64,000 bases of DNA from Trinickia fusca (GCF_003628145.1 NZ_RBZV01000003.1:1-64000); one strand, 5' to 3'; numbered from the stretch's first letter, positions 7,334-18,477 are shown. A program made the numbers and translations. Notes: generated from the letters alone by a model not told the origin.

Positions 7334-8314
7334 TCAAGCCGGCGCGGCCTTGAGCAACGCGTTTTCGGCACCGCGCGCATCGTCGATGCATGACGCACGT
7401 ACACGCGCAAGCAAGCGCGCGACCGCGCTTGCGCCGAACGCCTCGTTGACCTCGCGCAGGCGCGCCGCATCGGTCAGCAAATGGATGCGGCCGATACATA
7501 CGCCGGCGAACGACACACCGACGAGCCCGACGATCTCGAGCCCCCGCATGAGCGCGATGCATAGGCCGCCCGCTCCTACGAGTGTTTCCGCACGGACCAT
7601 ACCGCGCCCCGCGAGCGCCGCGGCCGAGCCGATGAGCGCCTGTGCGGCGAGGCTCGCCGTGGTGACGGGCGGCGCATCGAGCGCATCGGTCACCAGCACC
7701 GTCGATTGCGCAAACAAGCGCATCGCCCCGGTTTCATCACACGTTTCGATCGCCGTACGCAAGCATTCGATCGTTTGCATGCGCGTCGCCAGATGCGTCG
7801 GGTCGAACGGCAAGTCGGCCTTGCGCTGCAGGCGAGCGCGCGCCCGATGCATGAGTTGGCGGCAATGCGACGGCGTCTTGCCGACGACGTCCGAGATCTG
7901 CTCATAGTCGCAGTCGAATGCCTCGTGCAGCACGAACACCGCGCGCTGGTCGGGCGAAAGCTTCTCGAACAGCAGCGCGAGGCCATGCAGGAACGACGAG
8001 GTGCGAGACGCTTCGTCCTCGGCGGACGGCGCCCTATTCTCGAGCCAGGGCTCGGCCAGCCACTCGCGCGTGCGGGCGTCGCGTTCCGACCTCAAGCGGC
8101 GCAAGCGATCGATCGCGAGCCGTGTCGTGACCGTCGTCAGCCACGCGAGCGGCTCGTCGAGCGCATCGACGTCGGCCGTGTGCCATTTGAGCCACGCTTC
8201 CTGCACCACGTCCTCCGCTTCGGCACGGCTGCCGAGCATCCGATAGGCAATGGACACGAGCCGCGCCGAAGCGGCTCGGAAACCGGGTGTCTTGTCGATG
8301 GGTCGTTGCGTCAT
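7334..8314 (-). CDS. ECF-type RNA polymerase sigma factor with SnoaL-like C-terminal domain (SigJ/ECF41-like)
   Basis: 326 residues. Region 2 (about 15-75) includes AYRMLGSRAEAEDVVQEAWLKW; region 4 (about 110-170) includes LSPDQRAVFVLHEAF and the helix-turn-helix YEQISDVVGKTPSHCRQ. The linker holds WLAEPWL (residues 85-91), matching the WLPEP motif of ECF41. The C-terminal 140 residues (ATRMQTIECLRTAIETCDETG onward) form a SnoaL/NTF2-like domain that modulates activity in this group in place of a separate anti-sigma factor. The start ATG at 8314 has no strong ribosome site. Neither neighbour is the carboxymuconolactone decarboxylase or oxidoreductase commonly encoded next to ECF41 genes. Confidence 0.88.
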   Translation of the reverse strand: MTQRPIDKTPGFRAASARLVSIAYRMLGSRAEAEDVVQEAWLKWHTADVDALDEPLAWLTTVTTRLAIDRLRRLRSERDARTREWLAEPWLENRAPSAEDEASRTSSFLHGLALLFEKLSPDQRAVFVLHEAFDCDYEQISDVVGKTPSHCRQLMHRARARLQRKADLPFDPTHLATRMQTIECLRTAIETCDETGAMRLFAQSTVLVTDALDAPPVTTASLAAQALIGSAAALAGRGMVRAETLVGAGGLCIALMRGLEIVGLVGVSFAGVCIGRIHLLTDAARLREVNEAFGASAVARLLARVRASCIDDARGAENALLKAAPA

Positions 8315-8545
8315 TCGTCACGCTCCAGGCGTCGTCCTCGTCGTGGCTGCGCGCGTCGCACAGCGTCTACCGCGTTGACGTTCGAGTTCATCGCGACGTG
8401 ACAGCCGCGCAATATTTTTTTACGGGCCGTCCGCTGCATTTCTCGCTCAGTCTTGTCACAATAGGTTCGATCCGTGCGTCATGTGCTTCGAGCGCCGTGC
8501 GTCACGCATGCGCGGCCACCGTCGACCATTCATGCGAGGAACGCC

Positions 8546-9181
8546 ATGCATCCCTACCCTTACAGCCAGCTCGTACCGACCGTCATCGAAACCTCGGGCC
8601 GCGGCGAGCGCGCCTACGACATCTACTCCAGACTGCTGCGCGAGCGCATCGTCTTTCTCGTCGGCCCCGTGAACGAACAGACGGCCAGCCTCATCGTCGC
8701 GCAGATGCTGTTCCTCGAATCGGAGAACCCCGACAAGGATATTTCCTTTTACATCAACTCGCCGGGTGGCTCGGTTTATGACGGTCTCGCGATCTTCGAC
8801 ACGATGCAATTCATCAAGCCCGACGTCTCGACGTTATGCACGGGCTTCGCCGCCAGCATGGGCACGTTTTTGCTGGCAGCCGGCGCCAAGGGCAAGCGTT
8901 TTGCGCTGCCCAACGCGCGCATCATGATTCACCAGCCGTCGGGCGGCAGTCAGGGCACCGCAGCCGACATCGAGATCCAGGCCAAGGAAGTGCTGTTCCT
9001 GCGCGAGCGGCTCAACCAGGTGCTGGCCGAACGCACGGGACAATCGGTCGAGCAAATCGCAAAGGATACCGATCGCGACAATTTCATGTCGGCTCTAGCA
9101 GCCAAGGAATACGGCCTCATCGACGACGTGCTGACCGACCGCGCGGCCTTGAGCGACATCGCGCGACGTACGACGCTTTGA
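8546..9181 (+). CDS. clpP: ATP-dependent Clp protease proteolytic subunit (stand-alone paralogue)
   Basis: 211 residues; start ATG 8546 is preceded by GAGGA. The serine protease triad is intact: S104 (GFAASMG), H129 (MIHQPSGG) and D178 (TDRDNF). The substrate-binding SPGGSVYDG loop is present. ClpP forms a tetradecameric chamber and degrades proteins fed by ClpX or ClpA in the cytosol. Here it stands alone, not in the usual tig-clpP-clpX cluster, so it is probably a second ClpP (ClpP2 type) of this genome; the main locus would be outside the window. A strong bidirectional terminator follows immediately. Confidence 0.93.
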   Translation: MHPYPYSQLVPTVIETSGRGERAYDIYSRLLRERIVFLVGPVNEQTASLIVAQMLFLESENPDKDISFYINSPGGSVYDGLAIFDTMQFIKPDVSTLCTGFAASMGTFLLAAGAKGKRFALPNARIMIHQPSGGSQGTAADIEIQAKEVLFLRERLNQVLAERTGQSVEQIAKDTDRDNFMSALAAKEYGLIDDVLTDRAALSDIARRTTL

Positions 9182-9201
9182 ATTCCCAAAGCTTCAAAAG
9201 C

Positions 9202-9229
9202 AAAAAGCCCTCGAAATCGAGGGCTTTTT
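9202..9229. terminator. Bidirectional intrinsic terminator between clpP and sodB
   Basis: AAAAGCCCTCGA - aa - TCGAGGGCTTTT forms a 12-bp stem with T/A runs on both sides, so it can stop transcription in both directions. It lies 20 bp after clpP and about 75 bp after the converging sodB. Confidence 0.93.
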
Positions 9230-9302
9230 GTCTTGCACTGCCTTCGTCGCGCCGTGCGCCGCATGAAGCGGTCACGCACGACGTCGACTCAGCCGGGATG
9301 CG

Positions 9303-9881
9303 TCAAGCGAAGTTCTTCGCTGCGAAATCCCAGTTGGCGAGGTTCCAGAACGCTTCGACGAACTTCGGACGTGCGTTGCGGTAATCGATGTAGTAGGCAT
9401 GCTCCCACACGTCGATCGTCAGCAGCGCCTTGGCGTCGGTCGTGAGCGGCGTCGCAGCGTTGCTCGTCGACACGATGTCGAGCGAACCATCCGCCTTCTT
9501 CACGAGCCAGGTCCAGCCCGAGCCGAAGTTGCCGACCGCGGCCTTCGAGAACGCATCCTTGAACGCGTCGAAGGAACCCCACTTCTGGTTGATCGCGTCA
9601 CCGAGCGCACCGGCCGGCGCACCGCCGCCTGCCGGCGACAGGCTGTTCCAGAAGAACGTGTGATTCCAGATTTGTGCCGAGTTGTTGAAGATGCCGCCCG
9701 AGGACTTCTTCACGATTTCCTCGAGGGACAGGTTTTCGAACTCCGTGCCCTTGATGAGGTTGTTCAGGTTCGTGACGTAAGCCTGATGGTGCTTGCCGTA
9801 GTGATACTCGAGCGTCTCTTCGGACATGTGCGGAGCAAGCGCGTTCTTGGCGAACGGCAGCGGCGGGAGCGTATGTTCCAT
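9303..9881 (-). CDS. sodB: Superoxide dismutase [Fe]
   Basis: 192 residues; converts superoxide to hydrogen peroxide and oxygen in the cytoplasm. Metal ligands are visible at H27, H74 (IWNHTFFW), D157 and H161 ([13 protein letters not shown]). Gln70 in NNSAQIWNH is typical of the iron rather than the manganese enzyme. ATG 9881 is chosen because AAGGAA lies upstream and the N-terminus (MEHTLPPLP) matches the family; the longer upstream frame is non-coding. It shares a bidirectional terminator with clpP. Downstream of xseA on the same strand, but separated by 245 bp, so it probably has its own promoter. Confidence 0.97.
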   Translation of the reverse strand: MEHTLPPLPFAKNALAPHMSEETLEYHYGKHHQAYVTNLNNLIKGTEFENLSLEEIVKKSSGGIFNNSAQIWNHTFFWNSLSPAGGGAPAGALGDAINQKWGSFDAFKDAFSKAAVGNFGSGWTWLVKKADGSLDIVSTSNAATPLTTDAKALLTIDVWEHAYYIDYRNARPKFVEAFWNLANWDFAAKNFA

Positions 9882-10126
9882 GATGCTGTTCCTTCTATCG
9901 AAAGTATGGGGACTATGGCCGTGACGCTTTGGAGCACTGGATTGTAGGCGAGTTGGAATAACCCCGCAAACCAGCGGCTCTTTATGGGCAGCATTGACCA
10001 CCGACCGCGTTTGATCGGCGTGAAAAATGCTCTCATCGGCCGTATTCGTCGTGCCAAAGACGCGTTTGCTTCCCGGCTGCGTCCTGCCCGCCGCGTGCGT
10101 GCGTCCCGCTTGCTTCTCGCGCGCGT

Positions 10127-11530
10127 TCAGAACCCGTCGGTCAGGCGCGGCTGGACGTCGGCCAGCGAGATATCGGCCGCCCCTTCGGCGAGGTGGACGG
10201 TCAGACGGCGGTCGCGCTTGAGCGCGCTCGGCGAGCGAATGGCACGCCCCGTTTGGGCGTCGAGCAGTGCCGCATAGCCACGCTCGAGCGTGCGCTGCGG
10301 GCTCAGCACCTCCAGCCGCGCCCCGAGCATCGCCACCTTCGCCGCGTGTCGTTCGTGCTGACGCGCGAGCCCGTGCTCGAGCCGTCGCGCGAAGCCGTCC
10401 AGCGTCTGGCGATGCACGCCAAAATCGGGACGCCAGCGCTGCCAGTGCGCCTGCACGAGCGCAAAGCGCGCGCGCGCATCGCGCACGGGGCGCGAACCCG
10501 CCGCGGCGAGTCGGGCCTGGAGTTGCTCCAGCAGCGCGCGCTGACGCCGCAGCCGCTCGGCCGGACTCACGAGCCGGCGCGCGAGCCAGTCGAGTTGCTG
10601 TGCGCGGCGTTCCATCAAGCGTCCGAAGCCGCGCGCGAGGGTGGCAACGCGATGATCGAGCTCGCGCAGCAGCATCGTGCGCTGCGGACTCACGAGCTCG
10701 GCCGCGCCGGTCGGCGTCGGCGCCCGCACGTCGGCGGCAAAATCGGCGATCGTTACATCGGTTTCGTGGCCGACCCCGCTCACGATCGGCAGCTCGCTCG
10801 CGGCAATCGCGCGCGCCAGCCCCTCTTCGTTGAAGGCCCAGAGGTCTTCGATCGAGCCGCCGCCACGGCAGACGATCAGCACGTCGACCTCGCGTCGCGC
10901 GTTGGCCGCCTCGATCATCGCCGCCAGCCTTTCGCTGGCGCCAGCGCCTTGCACAGGCGCCGGATAGACGATGACGGGAATGTGCGGCGCGCGTCGTGCC
11001 AGCGTGGTCAACACGTCGCGCAGCGCGGCAGCCTGCAAGGACGTGACGATGCCGATCGCGCGCGGATGCGTCGGCAGCGGCCGCTTGTTGTCGGCGTCGA
11101 ACAGCCCCTCTGCCTCGAGTTGCGCCTTCAGACGCAGGAACGCTTCATACAGGCGTCCGAGCCCTGTGCGCCGCACGGCCTCGACGTTCAATTGCAATTC
11201 GCCACGCGGCTCGTACATGGTGACGAGCGCGCGCACTTCGATCTTGTCACCCTCGCGCGGCGTGAATTCCGCATATTGAGCACGGCCGCGGAACATCACG
11301 CAGCGCATCTGCGCCTGCGCATCCTTGATCGAGAAGTACCAATGACCGCTCGCCGCACGCGTGAAATTCGACACTTCGCCGGCCACCCAGACGAGCGGAA
11401 ACGAGCGCTCGAGCGCCGTGCTGATCGCACGATTGAGCACCGAGACAGGGACGGCGACGTCACCGTCGAATGGCTGACCGGGCGTCGAAGCGCCCGAACC
11501 GGACGGAGGAAAGGAGGAACGCGAATGCAT
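10127..11530 (-). CDS. xseA: Exodeoxyribonuclease VII large subunit
   Basis: 467 residues from ATG 11530. The N-terminal OB-fold (about 30-125) includes [21 protein letters not shown]. The central catalytic part includes [25 protein letters not shown] and [20 protein letters not shown], motifs characteristic of XseA. A long coiled-coil-prone Arg/Ala/Leu-rich segment follows, then the C-terminal LERGYA motif. With XseB it degrades single-stranded DNA in both directions, acting in repair. No strong ribosome site is seen. The small subunit XseB is not encoded in this window, as is usual. Confidence 0.95.
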   Translation of the reverse strand: MHSRSSFPPSGSGASTPGQPFDGDVAVPVSVLNRAISTALERSFPLVWVAGEVSNFTRAASGHWYFSIKDAQAQMRCVMFRGRAQYAEFTPREGDKIEVRALVTMYEPRGELQLNVEAVRRTGLGRLYEAFLRLKAQLEAEGLFDADNKRPLPTHPRAIGIVTSLQAAALRDVLTTLARRAPHIPVIVYPAPVQGAGASERLAAMIEAANARREVDVLIVCRGGGSIEDLWAFNEEGLARAIAASELPIVSGVGHETDVTIADFAADVRAPTPTGAAELVSPQRTMLLRELDHRVATLARGFGRLMERRAQQLDWLARRLVSPAERLRRQRALLEQLQARLAAAGSRPVRDARARFALVQAHWQRWRPDFGVHRQTLDGFARRLEHGLARQHERHAAKVAMLGARLEVLSPQRTLERGYAALLDAQTGRAIRSPSALKRDRRLTVHLAEGAADISLADVQPRLTDGF

Positions 11531-11924
11531 ACGGGACCCGATTTTTCTGGCCGGACAGACGATAGACCGCCCGGCGCCGCGCGTCCAGTCCGACGGGTCC
11601 ATTTGTGCATGCCGCGCAAGTTTTCCCACATGGCGGCGTGCCGGCCTCGCATGCATGCCACGCTGGGCAGGGTCAAAAGTCAAAAATGCAACCCATTGAT
11701 TTTTAACGATTTATTATTTCGTAAGAGTTGACTCGTTGCCGACAAGACGCTTGATTGATGGGCCTTTGCGTCGTTTCGGGAGGAACTTCTTCACAGAGTT
11801 ATCCACAGGCGCTCGGACCGCGCAGCGGCGCTGTTTCAAGCGCACCCCGACTTGCCCGGCCTACGTAGCGCCGCTAGAGTGGCGGGCTTTCGAACTGCTT
11901 CTTTCACACGACGGTGCGCGCGCC
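11531..11924. other. 394-bp divergent intergenic region xseA-lpxK with AT-rich block
   Basis: No gene is recognised here. The middle (about 11677-11735) is strikingly AT-rich for this genome and contains two GTCAAAA repeats, and it probably holds the promoters for xseA (leftward) and lpxK (rightward). A perfect DnaA box lies at 11799-11807. The frame upstream of lpxK is open back to about 11736 but has no coding character. Confidence 0.5.
11799..11807 (+). promoter_or_regulatory. Perfect DnaA box (TTATCCACA)
   Basis: The 9-mer TTATCCACA matches the high-affinity DnaA consensus exactly. It is 118 bp upstream of the lpxK start. Only one copy is seen, so this is not an origin; it could titrate DnaA or affect the lpxK promoter. 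Confidence 0.4.
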
Positions 11925-12953
11925 ATGAAAAGTTTTGCAGATCGGATCAAAGCGCGACTCGAAACCTTCGTCGCGCACGAGTGGCAGCGCCGCGGCACCT
12001 TTGCCTGGGCGATGAGCCCGCTCGCGTGCGCGTTCGGCGCGCTCGCCGCGCTGCGGCGCGCCAGCTTTGCGCTGGGCTGGCGCCAGCGCGTGCAGGTCGG
12101 CATTCCCGTCGTCGTGGTCGGCAACGTGACCGTCGGGGGCACCGGCAAGACACCGACCGTGATCGCGCTCGTCGAAGCCTTGCGCGCGGCGGGCTTCACG
12201 CCCGGCGTCGTCTCGCGCGGCTATGGCGCGAAGGTGCGCACGCCGCGCGGCGTCGCCCCGGCCTCCTCGCCCGAAGACGCCGGCGACGAGCCGCTGTTGA
12301 TCGCACGCCGCACGCGCGCGCCCGTGTGGGTCTGCCCGGATCGCGTCGCGGCGGCCCAGGCGCTGCGCGCCGCGCACCCCGAAGTCGACGTGATCGTCAG
12401 CGACGACGGCCTGCAGCACTATCGGCTCGCGCGCGACGTCGAGCTCGTCGTGTTCGATCAGCGCCTCGGCGGCAATGGTCTGCTGCTGCCGGCCGGCCCG
12501 CTGCGCGAGCCGCTCTCGCGCCGGCGCGACGCGACGCTCGTGAACAACCCGTTCGAGCGCGCGCTGCCGCCGTGGCCCGACACGTTCGCGCTCACGCTGA
12601 CGCCCGGGGACGCCTGGCACCTCGAGCAGCCGGACCTGCGCCGGCCGCTGACGCAATTTGCAGGGGAACGCGTGCTGGCCGCGGCCGGCATCGGCGCGCC
12701 CGAGCGCTTTTTCGCGACGCTGCGCGCGGCGGGTCTTGCGCCGGCCACGCACGCGCTGCCCGATCACTACGCGTTTCGCGACAATCCGTTCGCCGACGCG
12801 CAAGCCGACGCCATCCTGATCACTGAAAAGGATGCGGTAAAATTAAACGCTTGGCGCGACGCGCGCATCTGGGTCGTCCCAGTGGAAGCCGCGTTGCCTG
12901 GCCGCCTCATCGCTCTGGTTGTGGAGAAACTCCGTGGACGCTCGCCTGCTTGA
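11925..12953 (+). CDS. lpxK: Tetraacyldisaccharide 4'-kinase
   Basis: 342 residues; phosphorylates the 4' position of the lipid A disaccharide precursor at the inner face of the cytoplasmic membrane. A hydrophobic N-terminal segment (about 26-45) precedes the P-loop [12 protein letters not shown] (66-77, Lys75). Further family motifs are [17 protein letters not shown] and [23 protein letters not shown] 11925 gives the usual length. Its 3' end overlaps the start of the Trm112-like gene by 20 bp, indicating an operon with that gene, kdsB and adk. exbB/exbD, which I expect before lpxK in related species, are absent here. Confidence 0.96.
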   Translation: MKSFADRIKARLETFVAHEWQRRGTFAWAMSPLACAFGALAALRRASFALGWRQRVQVGIPVVVVGNVTVGGTGKTPTVIALVEALRAAGFTPGVVSRGYGAKVRTPRGVAPASSPEDAGDEPLLIARRTRAPVWVCPDRVAAAQALRAAHPEVDVIVSDDGLQHYRLARDVELVVFDQRLGGNGLLLPAGPLREPLSRRRDATLVNNPFERALPPWPDTFALTLTPGDAWHLEQPDLRRPLTQFAGERVLAAAGIGAPERFFATLRAAGLAPATHALPDHYAFRDNPFADAQADAILITEKDAVKLNAWRDARIWVVPVEAALPGRLIALVVEKLRGRSPA

Positions 12954-13140
12954 AATCCTCGTATGCCCGATTTGCAAGGGTCCGCTCGCTTACGACCGTG
13001 CCAAGCAGGAACTCGTCTGCAACGCCGACAAGCTCGCGTATCCGATTCGCGACGGCATCCCCGTGATGCTCGTCGACGAAGCGCGGCAGACGGTCGAAGG
13101 CACGGTTGTCGAGCCGCTCGACCCGAGCGGCATCGCGTAA
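12934..13140 (+). CDS. Trm112/YcaR family zinc-ribbon-like protein
   Basis: 68 residues from a GTG at 12934, chosen because GGAG lies seven bases upstream and because the family begins with the [11 protein letters not shown] pattern. The fold is the small Trm112-like domain: CPICKGPL near the N-terminus (one Cys pair), then [21 protein letters not shown]. In bacteria this gene is almost always between lpxK and kdsB. Its role is not established, though Trm112 acts as a methyltransferase activator in eukaryotes. It overlaps lpxK by 20 bp, so it is translationally coupled. Confidence 0.92.
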   Translation: MDARLLEILVCPICKGPLAYDRAKQELVCNADKLAYPIRDGIPVMLVDEARQTVEGTVVEPLDPSGIA

Positions 13141-13268
13141 TACCGCACCGGCTCGCGCGGCCAGAGACCATCGCCTCCGGGCATCGGCCGCCGCCGTCAC
13201 CCCCTTGCACCTCGGCTCGCCCCTGCATGGGCGCGAGCTGTATCGAACCGCCTTCGCCCCTCCATCCG

Positions 13269-14974
<1,706 letters not shown>

Positions 14975-15038
14975 GCCGGCCAGCGGCTGGCAGCGCGGTG
15001 CAACCGAACGCCGCGCGCATGCCAGCTCGCATGCAGGC

Positions 15039-15066
15039 AAACCCGCCCCTGTCGGCGGGTTTTTTT
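15039..15066 (+). terminator. Intrinsic terminator after adk
   Basis: AACCCGCC (15040-15047) - cctgtc - GGCGGGTT (15054-15061), followed by five more T residues. It is 65 bp past the adk stop. Confidence 0.92.
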
Positions 15067-15173
15067 ACGCCCGCAAGCGATTACAATCATCGGCTGTCCG
15101 CACACGAAGCGAGACGCAACGAACCAAGGGCGGCACACCCGCAACCCTGAGGAAACAAACAGGAGCAGAAAGC

Positions 15174-15932
15174 ATGGAGATTCGCGGCAACGCATTTTTG
15201 ATCACCGGCGGCGCATCGGGCCTCGGTGCGGCCACGGCACGCATGATCGCCGAGCAAGGCGGCAAGGTGGCGATCGCCGATCTGAACGAAGACGCGGGTA
15301 AGGCGCTCGCGAGCGAGCTCGGCGGCGTGTTCGTCAAATGCGACGTGAGCCGCGAAGAGGACGCCGTGCAAGCAGTGGCCGCTGCCACGCAGCTCGGCAC
15401 CCTCGTCGGCCTCGTGAACTGCGCAGGCGTCGCGCCCGCCGTGAAGACGGTCGGCAAGGACGGCCCGCATCCGCTCGACGCGTTCCGCCGCACGGTCGAA
15501 ATCAACCTGATCGGCACCTTCAACGTGCTGCGCCTTGCCGCAGCGGCAATGGCCAAGAACGAGCCCAACGCGAACGGCGAACGCGGCGTGATCATCAATA
15601 CCGCATCGGTCGCTGCATTCGACGGACAAATCGGTCAAGCCGCCTATGCCGCATCGAAGAGCGGCGTAGCCGGCATGACGCTGCCGATCGCGCGCGATCT
15701 GTCGCGCAACGCGATCCGCGTGATGACGATCGCCCCCGGCATCTTCGAGACGCCGATGCTGCTCGGCATGCCGAAGGAAGTTCAGGACGCGCTGGGCCAG
15801 ATGGTGCCGTTCCCGCCGCGGCTCGGCAAACCCGTCGAGTACGCGATGCTCGTGAAGCAGATCTTCGAGAACACGATGCTGAACGGCGAAGTGATCCGTC
15901 TCGACGGCGCGATCCGCATGCAGCCGAAGTAA
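15174..15932 (+). CDS. Short-chain dehydrogenase, 3-hydroxyacyl-CoA dehydrogenase type II-like (HSD10-like)
   Basis: 252 residues; NAD-dependent SDR. The Rossmann motif TGGASGLG is at residues 11-18, NCAG near 82-85, and the catalytic residues are S145, Y158 and K162 (YAASK). The tail [21 protein letters not shown] and the Met/Pro-rich loop match bacterial homologues of 17beta-HSD10, which oxidise 3-hydroxyacyl-CoA, often in branched-chain amino acid or fatty acid breakdown. AGGAG precedes ATG 15174. It is a single-gene unit bounded by terminators on both sides. The exact acyl substrate is unknown. Confidence 0.88.
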   Translation: MEIRGNAFLITGGASGLGAATARMIAEQGGKVAIADLNEDAGKALASELGGVFVKCDVSREEDAVQAVAAATQLGTLVGLVNCAGVAPAVKTVGKDGPHPLDAFRRTVEINLIGTFNVLRLAAAAMAKNEPNANGERGVIINTASVAAFDGQIGQAAYAASKSGVAGMTLPIARDLSRNAIRVMTIAPGIFETPMLLGMPKEVQDALGQMVPFPPRLGKPVEYAMLVKQIFENTMLNGEVIRLDGAIRMQPK

Positions 15933-15983
15933 TGCGCTCCACGGGCGCGCAGTACGTCTGTACGCCCGTGTCATCGCCAATGA

Positions 15984-16015
15984 GAACGCCCGCAAGCCAA
16001 GCTTCGCGGGCGTTT
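15984..16015. terminator. Intrinsic terminator between converging SDR and sirB1 genes
   Basis: AACGCCCGC at 15984-15992 pairs with GCGGGCGTT, with AAG/CTT extending the stem, followed by TGTTTTTG on the plus side. The minus-side T-tract is weaker. It lies 51 bp after the SDR stop and about 50 bp after the sirB1 stop. Confidence 0.85.
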
Positions 16016-16066
16016 GTTTTTGAAGCGAAGCGCGGCAAACGCGCCGCGACACCTGCTCAATCGTGC

Positions 16067-16906
16067 TCAGTCGTTGCCGTGATCGGTGCGCTGACGAAGC
16101 TCGTGCAGCTGTGATTCGACGGCTGTCGCATCCGTGGCGTCGGGGCGATCGCCGAGATAGCGTTCGAGATCTTCGAGCGCGGGACGCAGATAGTCGAGTC
16201 GCGCATACGCGAAACCGCGATCGCGGACTTCCTCGATATTCTCGGGCAGCAGGATCACGAGCCGCTGCTGCACGGCCAGCAGCCGTTGCCAGCGTTCGGT
16301 CTGAAGATAGATCGCCTTCAGATTGCGCAGCATGCGCGCGATGATTTCGCGGTGTGTCGCGGGCTGCAACAGCATGCGCAGCGCGCTGTCGATCGACTCG
16401 TTCGCATGCGACAGATACGGCTCGAGCATGTCGACCATTTCGGCTTCCGACAACGACTGGCCGGTGGTGGGATCGAGCATCACGTCGCCCTCGGGCAACG
16501 TCACGCGCAGCAGGAAGTGCCCCGGGAACGACACGCCGCGCACCGGGACGCCGATCTGCTCACCGAGCTCGAGATACAGCACGGCCAGCGAAATCGGAAT
16601 GCCGCGCCGACGTTTGAGCACGATATTCAGATGGCTGTTGTCGGGGTCGTAGTAGTCGTTGAGGTTCCCGGCGAAACCGAGCTCGCGAAAGAAGAACCGG
16701 TTCAGCGTGCCGATCCTGTCGGTGAGACTGGCGTTCTCCGGCAGCCGGCGCTTGAGCCGCAGCGCCAGTTCGTCGAGCTCGGCAAGGGTGCCCTGCAAAT
16801 CGACGTCAGGGTACGCGTCCTGCGCGATCGAGAGCGCCGTCTCAGTCAGCGGCAGGCTCTCGTCTTCCGCAACGAGGGTGGCGAAATAGTCGAGAACGGA
16901 GGTCAT
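16067..16906 (-). CDS. SirB1/YchA family transglutaminase-like and TPR protein
   Basis: 279 residues from ATG 16906. The N-terminal two thirds is the SirB1 transglutaminase-like fold, with the family landmarks RIGTLNRFFFRELGFAGN, NSHLNIVLKRRRGIPISLAV and GVSFPGHFLLR, then DPTTGQSLS. The catalytic Cys of true transglutaminases is not evident. The C-terminal third (LRNLKAIYLQTERWQRLLAV onward) is TPR-like. The biochemical role is unknown. It starts 5 bp after the murJ stop codon on the same strand, so it is co-transcribed and probably translationally coupled to murJ. Confidence 0.88.
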   Translation of the reverse strand: MTSVLDYFATLVAEDESLPLTETALSIAQDAYPDVDLQGTLAELDELALRLKRRLPENASLTDRIGTLNRFFFRELGFAGNLNDYYDPDNSHLNIVLKRRRGIPISLAVLYLELGEQIGVPVRGVSFPGHFLLRVTLPEGDVMLDPTTGQSLSEAEMVDMLEPYLSHANESIDSALRMLLQPATHREIIARMLRNLKAIYLQTERWQRLLAVQQRLVILLPENIEEVRDRGFAYARLDYLRPALEDLERYLGDRPDATDATAVESQLHELRQRTDHGND

Positions 16907-16911
16907 GGCCG

Positions 16912-18462
16912 TCACTTGGCACGCCTTCTGAAGTAAGCGTATTTGAAGCCCATCAGCCCAAGCATACCGAAATATAGTGCGGCAAAGAGCACCAGGCAGG
17001 CGCCGAGCAGCGCGATGCGCGCCAAGGGCCGCGCATGCAGACCGATCCAGTCGAAATTGAGCGCACACCAATGCATGGCGCCAGCCAGCACGAGCGAGGC
17101 ACCGGCGAGCTGCATGAAGAACAGCCGCCACCCACCCAGCGGAGTATAGATGCCGCGCCGTCGCAAGCCGATGAAGAGCAGCAATGCGTTGACGCAGGCG
17201 CCGAGCCCGACGCTGAGCGTGAGCCCCGCGTGAGCGAACAGCGGCACGAACAGCGCATTGGAGAGCTGCGTGGCGATGAGCACACCGACCCCGATTTTGA
17301 CGGGCGTCTTGATGTCCTGCTTGGCGTAGAAGCCGGGGGCCAGGATTTTGATGAGGATAAGACCGACGAGGCCCACCCCGTAGGCGGCGAGCGCCCGGCC
17401 CACCATGACGACGGAACGGTCGTCGAAATGCCCGTAGTGAAACAGCGTGGCCGTGAGCGGCTCGGCAAAGAAGAACAGCCCGAGCGCACTGGGTGCGGCG
17501 AGCAGGAACGTCACGCGCAGGCCCCAGTCGAGCAGCGCCGAATATTCGTGCGTGTCGGCATCGACGTGCGCCTTGGACAGACTCGGCAGCAAGATGGTGC
17601 CGAGCGCGACGCCCAGCAGCGCGGTCGGGAACTCCATGAGCCGGTCGGCATAGTTGATCCACGAAACGGCACCCGGGCCGAGCCGCGACGCGATGTTCGT
17701 GTTGATGATCAGGCTCAGCTGCGCAACCGACACGGCAAACGTCGCCGGCAGCATCTTCCAGAGCACGCGCTTGACGCCGGGATGCGCGAGCGCCGCCTTT
17801 GGATTGATGCCGATGCGCGGCGCCATGTCGATCTTCTTGAGCCCCGGCAGTTGCACGGCAAACTGCGCGACGCCGCCGACGATGACGGCCCAGGCGAGCG
17901 CATAGACGGGCATCTTCAAGTGCGGCGCCACGAACACGGCTGCAGCAATGAACGACACGTTCAGCAGAACCGGCGCAAACGCCGGCAGCGAAAAGCTGCG
18001 GTAGGTGTTGAGCACGCCTGAGGCCAGCGTCGTCAGCGAAATGAAGACGATGTACGGGAACATGATGCGCGTCATCGTCACAGCCATGCCGAACGCCGGC
18101 CCTTCGGCCTTCAACCCGGAGGCGACGCCCAACACGACCCAGGACGCCAGGGCCACACCAACGGCCGACAACAGCGCCAGGGCCCATGCAAGGACGGTGG
18201 ACATCGCGTCGACGAGCGCTTTGGTAGCGTCATGCCCTTGCTGATTCTTGAATTCGGCGAGAATCGGCACGAAGGCTTGCGAAAACGCCCCTTCGGCGGA
18301 CAAGCGCCGCAGCAGGTTCGGAATACGGAAGGCGACGTAAAAAGCGTCGGTGAATTGGCTAGCGCCGAAGGCGCGCGCGATCAGCGTTTCGCGGACCAGG
18401 CCGGTCACGCGCGACAACAGCGTGAAGCCGCTGACCGTCAGGAGGGCTCGGAAGAGATTCAT
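16912..18462 (-). CDS. murJ: Lipid II flippase MurJ
   Basis: 516 residues; MOP-superfamily integral membrane protein with about 14 hydrophobic helices that moves lipid II across the cytoplasmic membrane for peptidoglycan synthesis. N-terminal landmarks include the GFTLLSRVTGLVRETLIARAFG region, followed by TDAFYVAFRIPNLLRRL and AEGAFSQAFVPILAE, which are typical of MurJ. The start ATG at 18462 lies only 9 nt downstream of a TATAAT element, so the transcript may be nearly leaderless. It is divergent from rpsT and upstream of sirB1. Confidence 0.96.
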   Translation of the reverse strand: MNLFRALLTVSGFTLLSRVTGLVRETLIARAFGASQFTDAFYVAFRIPNLLRRLSAEGAFSQAFVPILAEFKNQQGHDATKALVDAMSTVLAWALALLSAVGVALASWVVLGVASGLKAEGPAFGMAVTMTRIMFPYIVFISLTTLASGVLNTYRSFSLPAFAPVLLNVSFIAAAVFVAPHLKMPVYALAWAVIVGGVAQFAVQLPGLKKIDMAPRIGINPKAALAHPGVKRVLWKMLPATFAVSVAQLSLIINTNIASRLGPGAVSWINYADRLMEFPTALLGVALGTILLPSLSKAHVDADTHEYSALLDWGLRVTFLLAAPSALGLFFFAEPLTATLFHYGHFDDRSVVMVGRALAAYGVGLVGLILIKILAPGFYAKQDIKTPVKIGVGVLIATQLSNALFVPLFAHAGLTLSVGLGACVNALLLFIGLRRRGIYTPLGGWRLFFMQLAGASLVLAGAMHWCALNFDWIGLHARPLARIALLGACLVLFAALYFGMLGLMGFKYAYFRRRAK

Positions 18463-18471
18463 GGGGCGCCT

Positions 18472-18477
18472 ATTATA
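18472..18477 (-). promoter_or_regulatory. murJ: Consensus -10 element close to the murJ start
   Basis: On the minus strand TATAAT occupies 18477-18472, and the murJ ATG begins 9 nt later. Transcription from it would start within a few bases of the ATG. No good -35 hexamer is seen at 16-18 bp, which lowers confidence. Confidence 0.35.

Noticed and set aside
11799..11807. Replication origin
   Set aside because: Only one DnaA box, no AT-rich DUE with repeats, and no dnaA, dnaN, gidA or parAB genes nearby.
15961..16040. Possible small gene after the SDR
   Set aside because: The stretch is explained by an intrinsic terminator between converging genes; no ribosome site or conserved peptide was seen.
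16067..18187. A 706-residue minus-strand frame fusing SirB1 with an Ala/Arg-rich N-terminus
   Set aside because: The N-terminal part is out of frame within murJ; SirB1 starts at 16906, just after the murJ stop.
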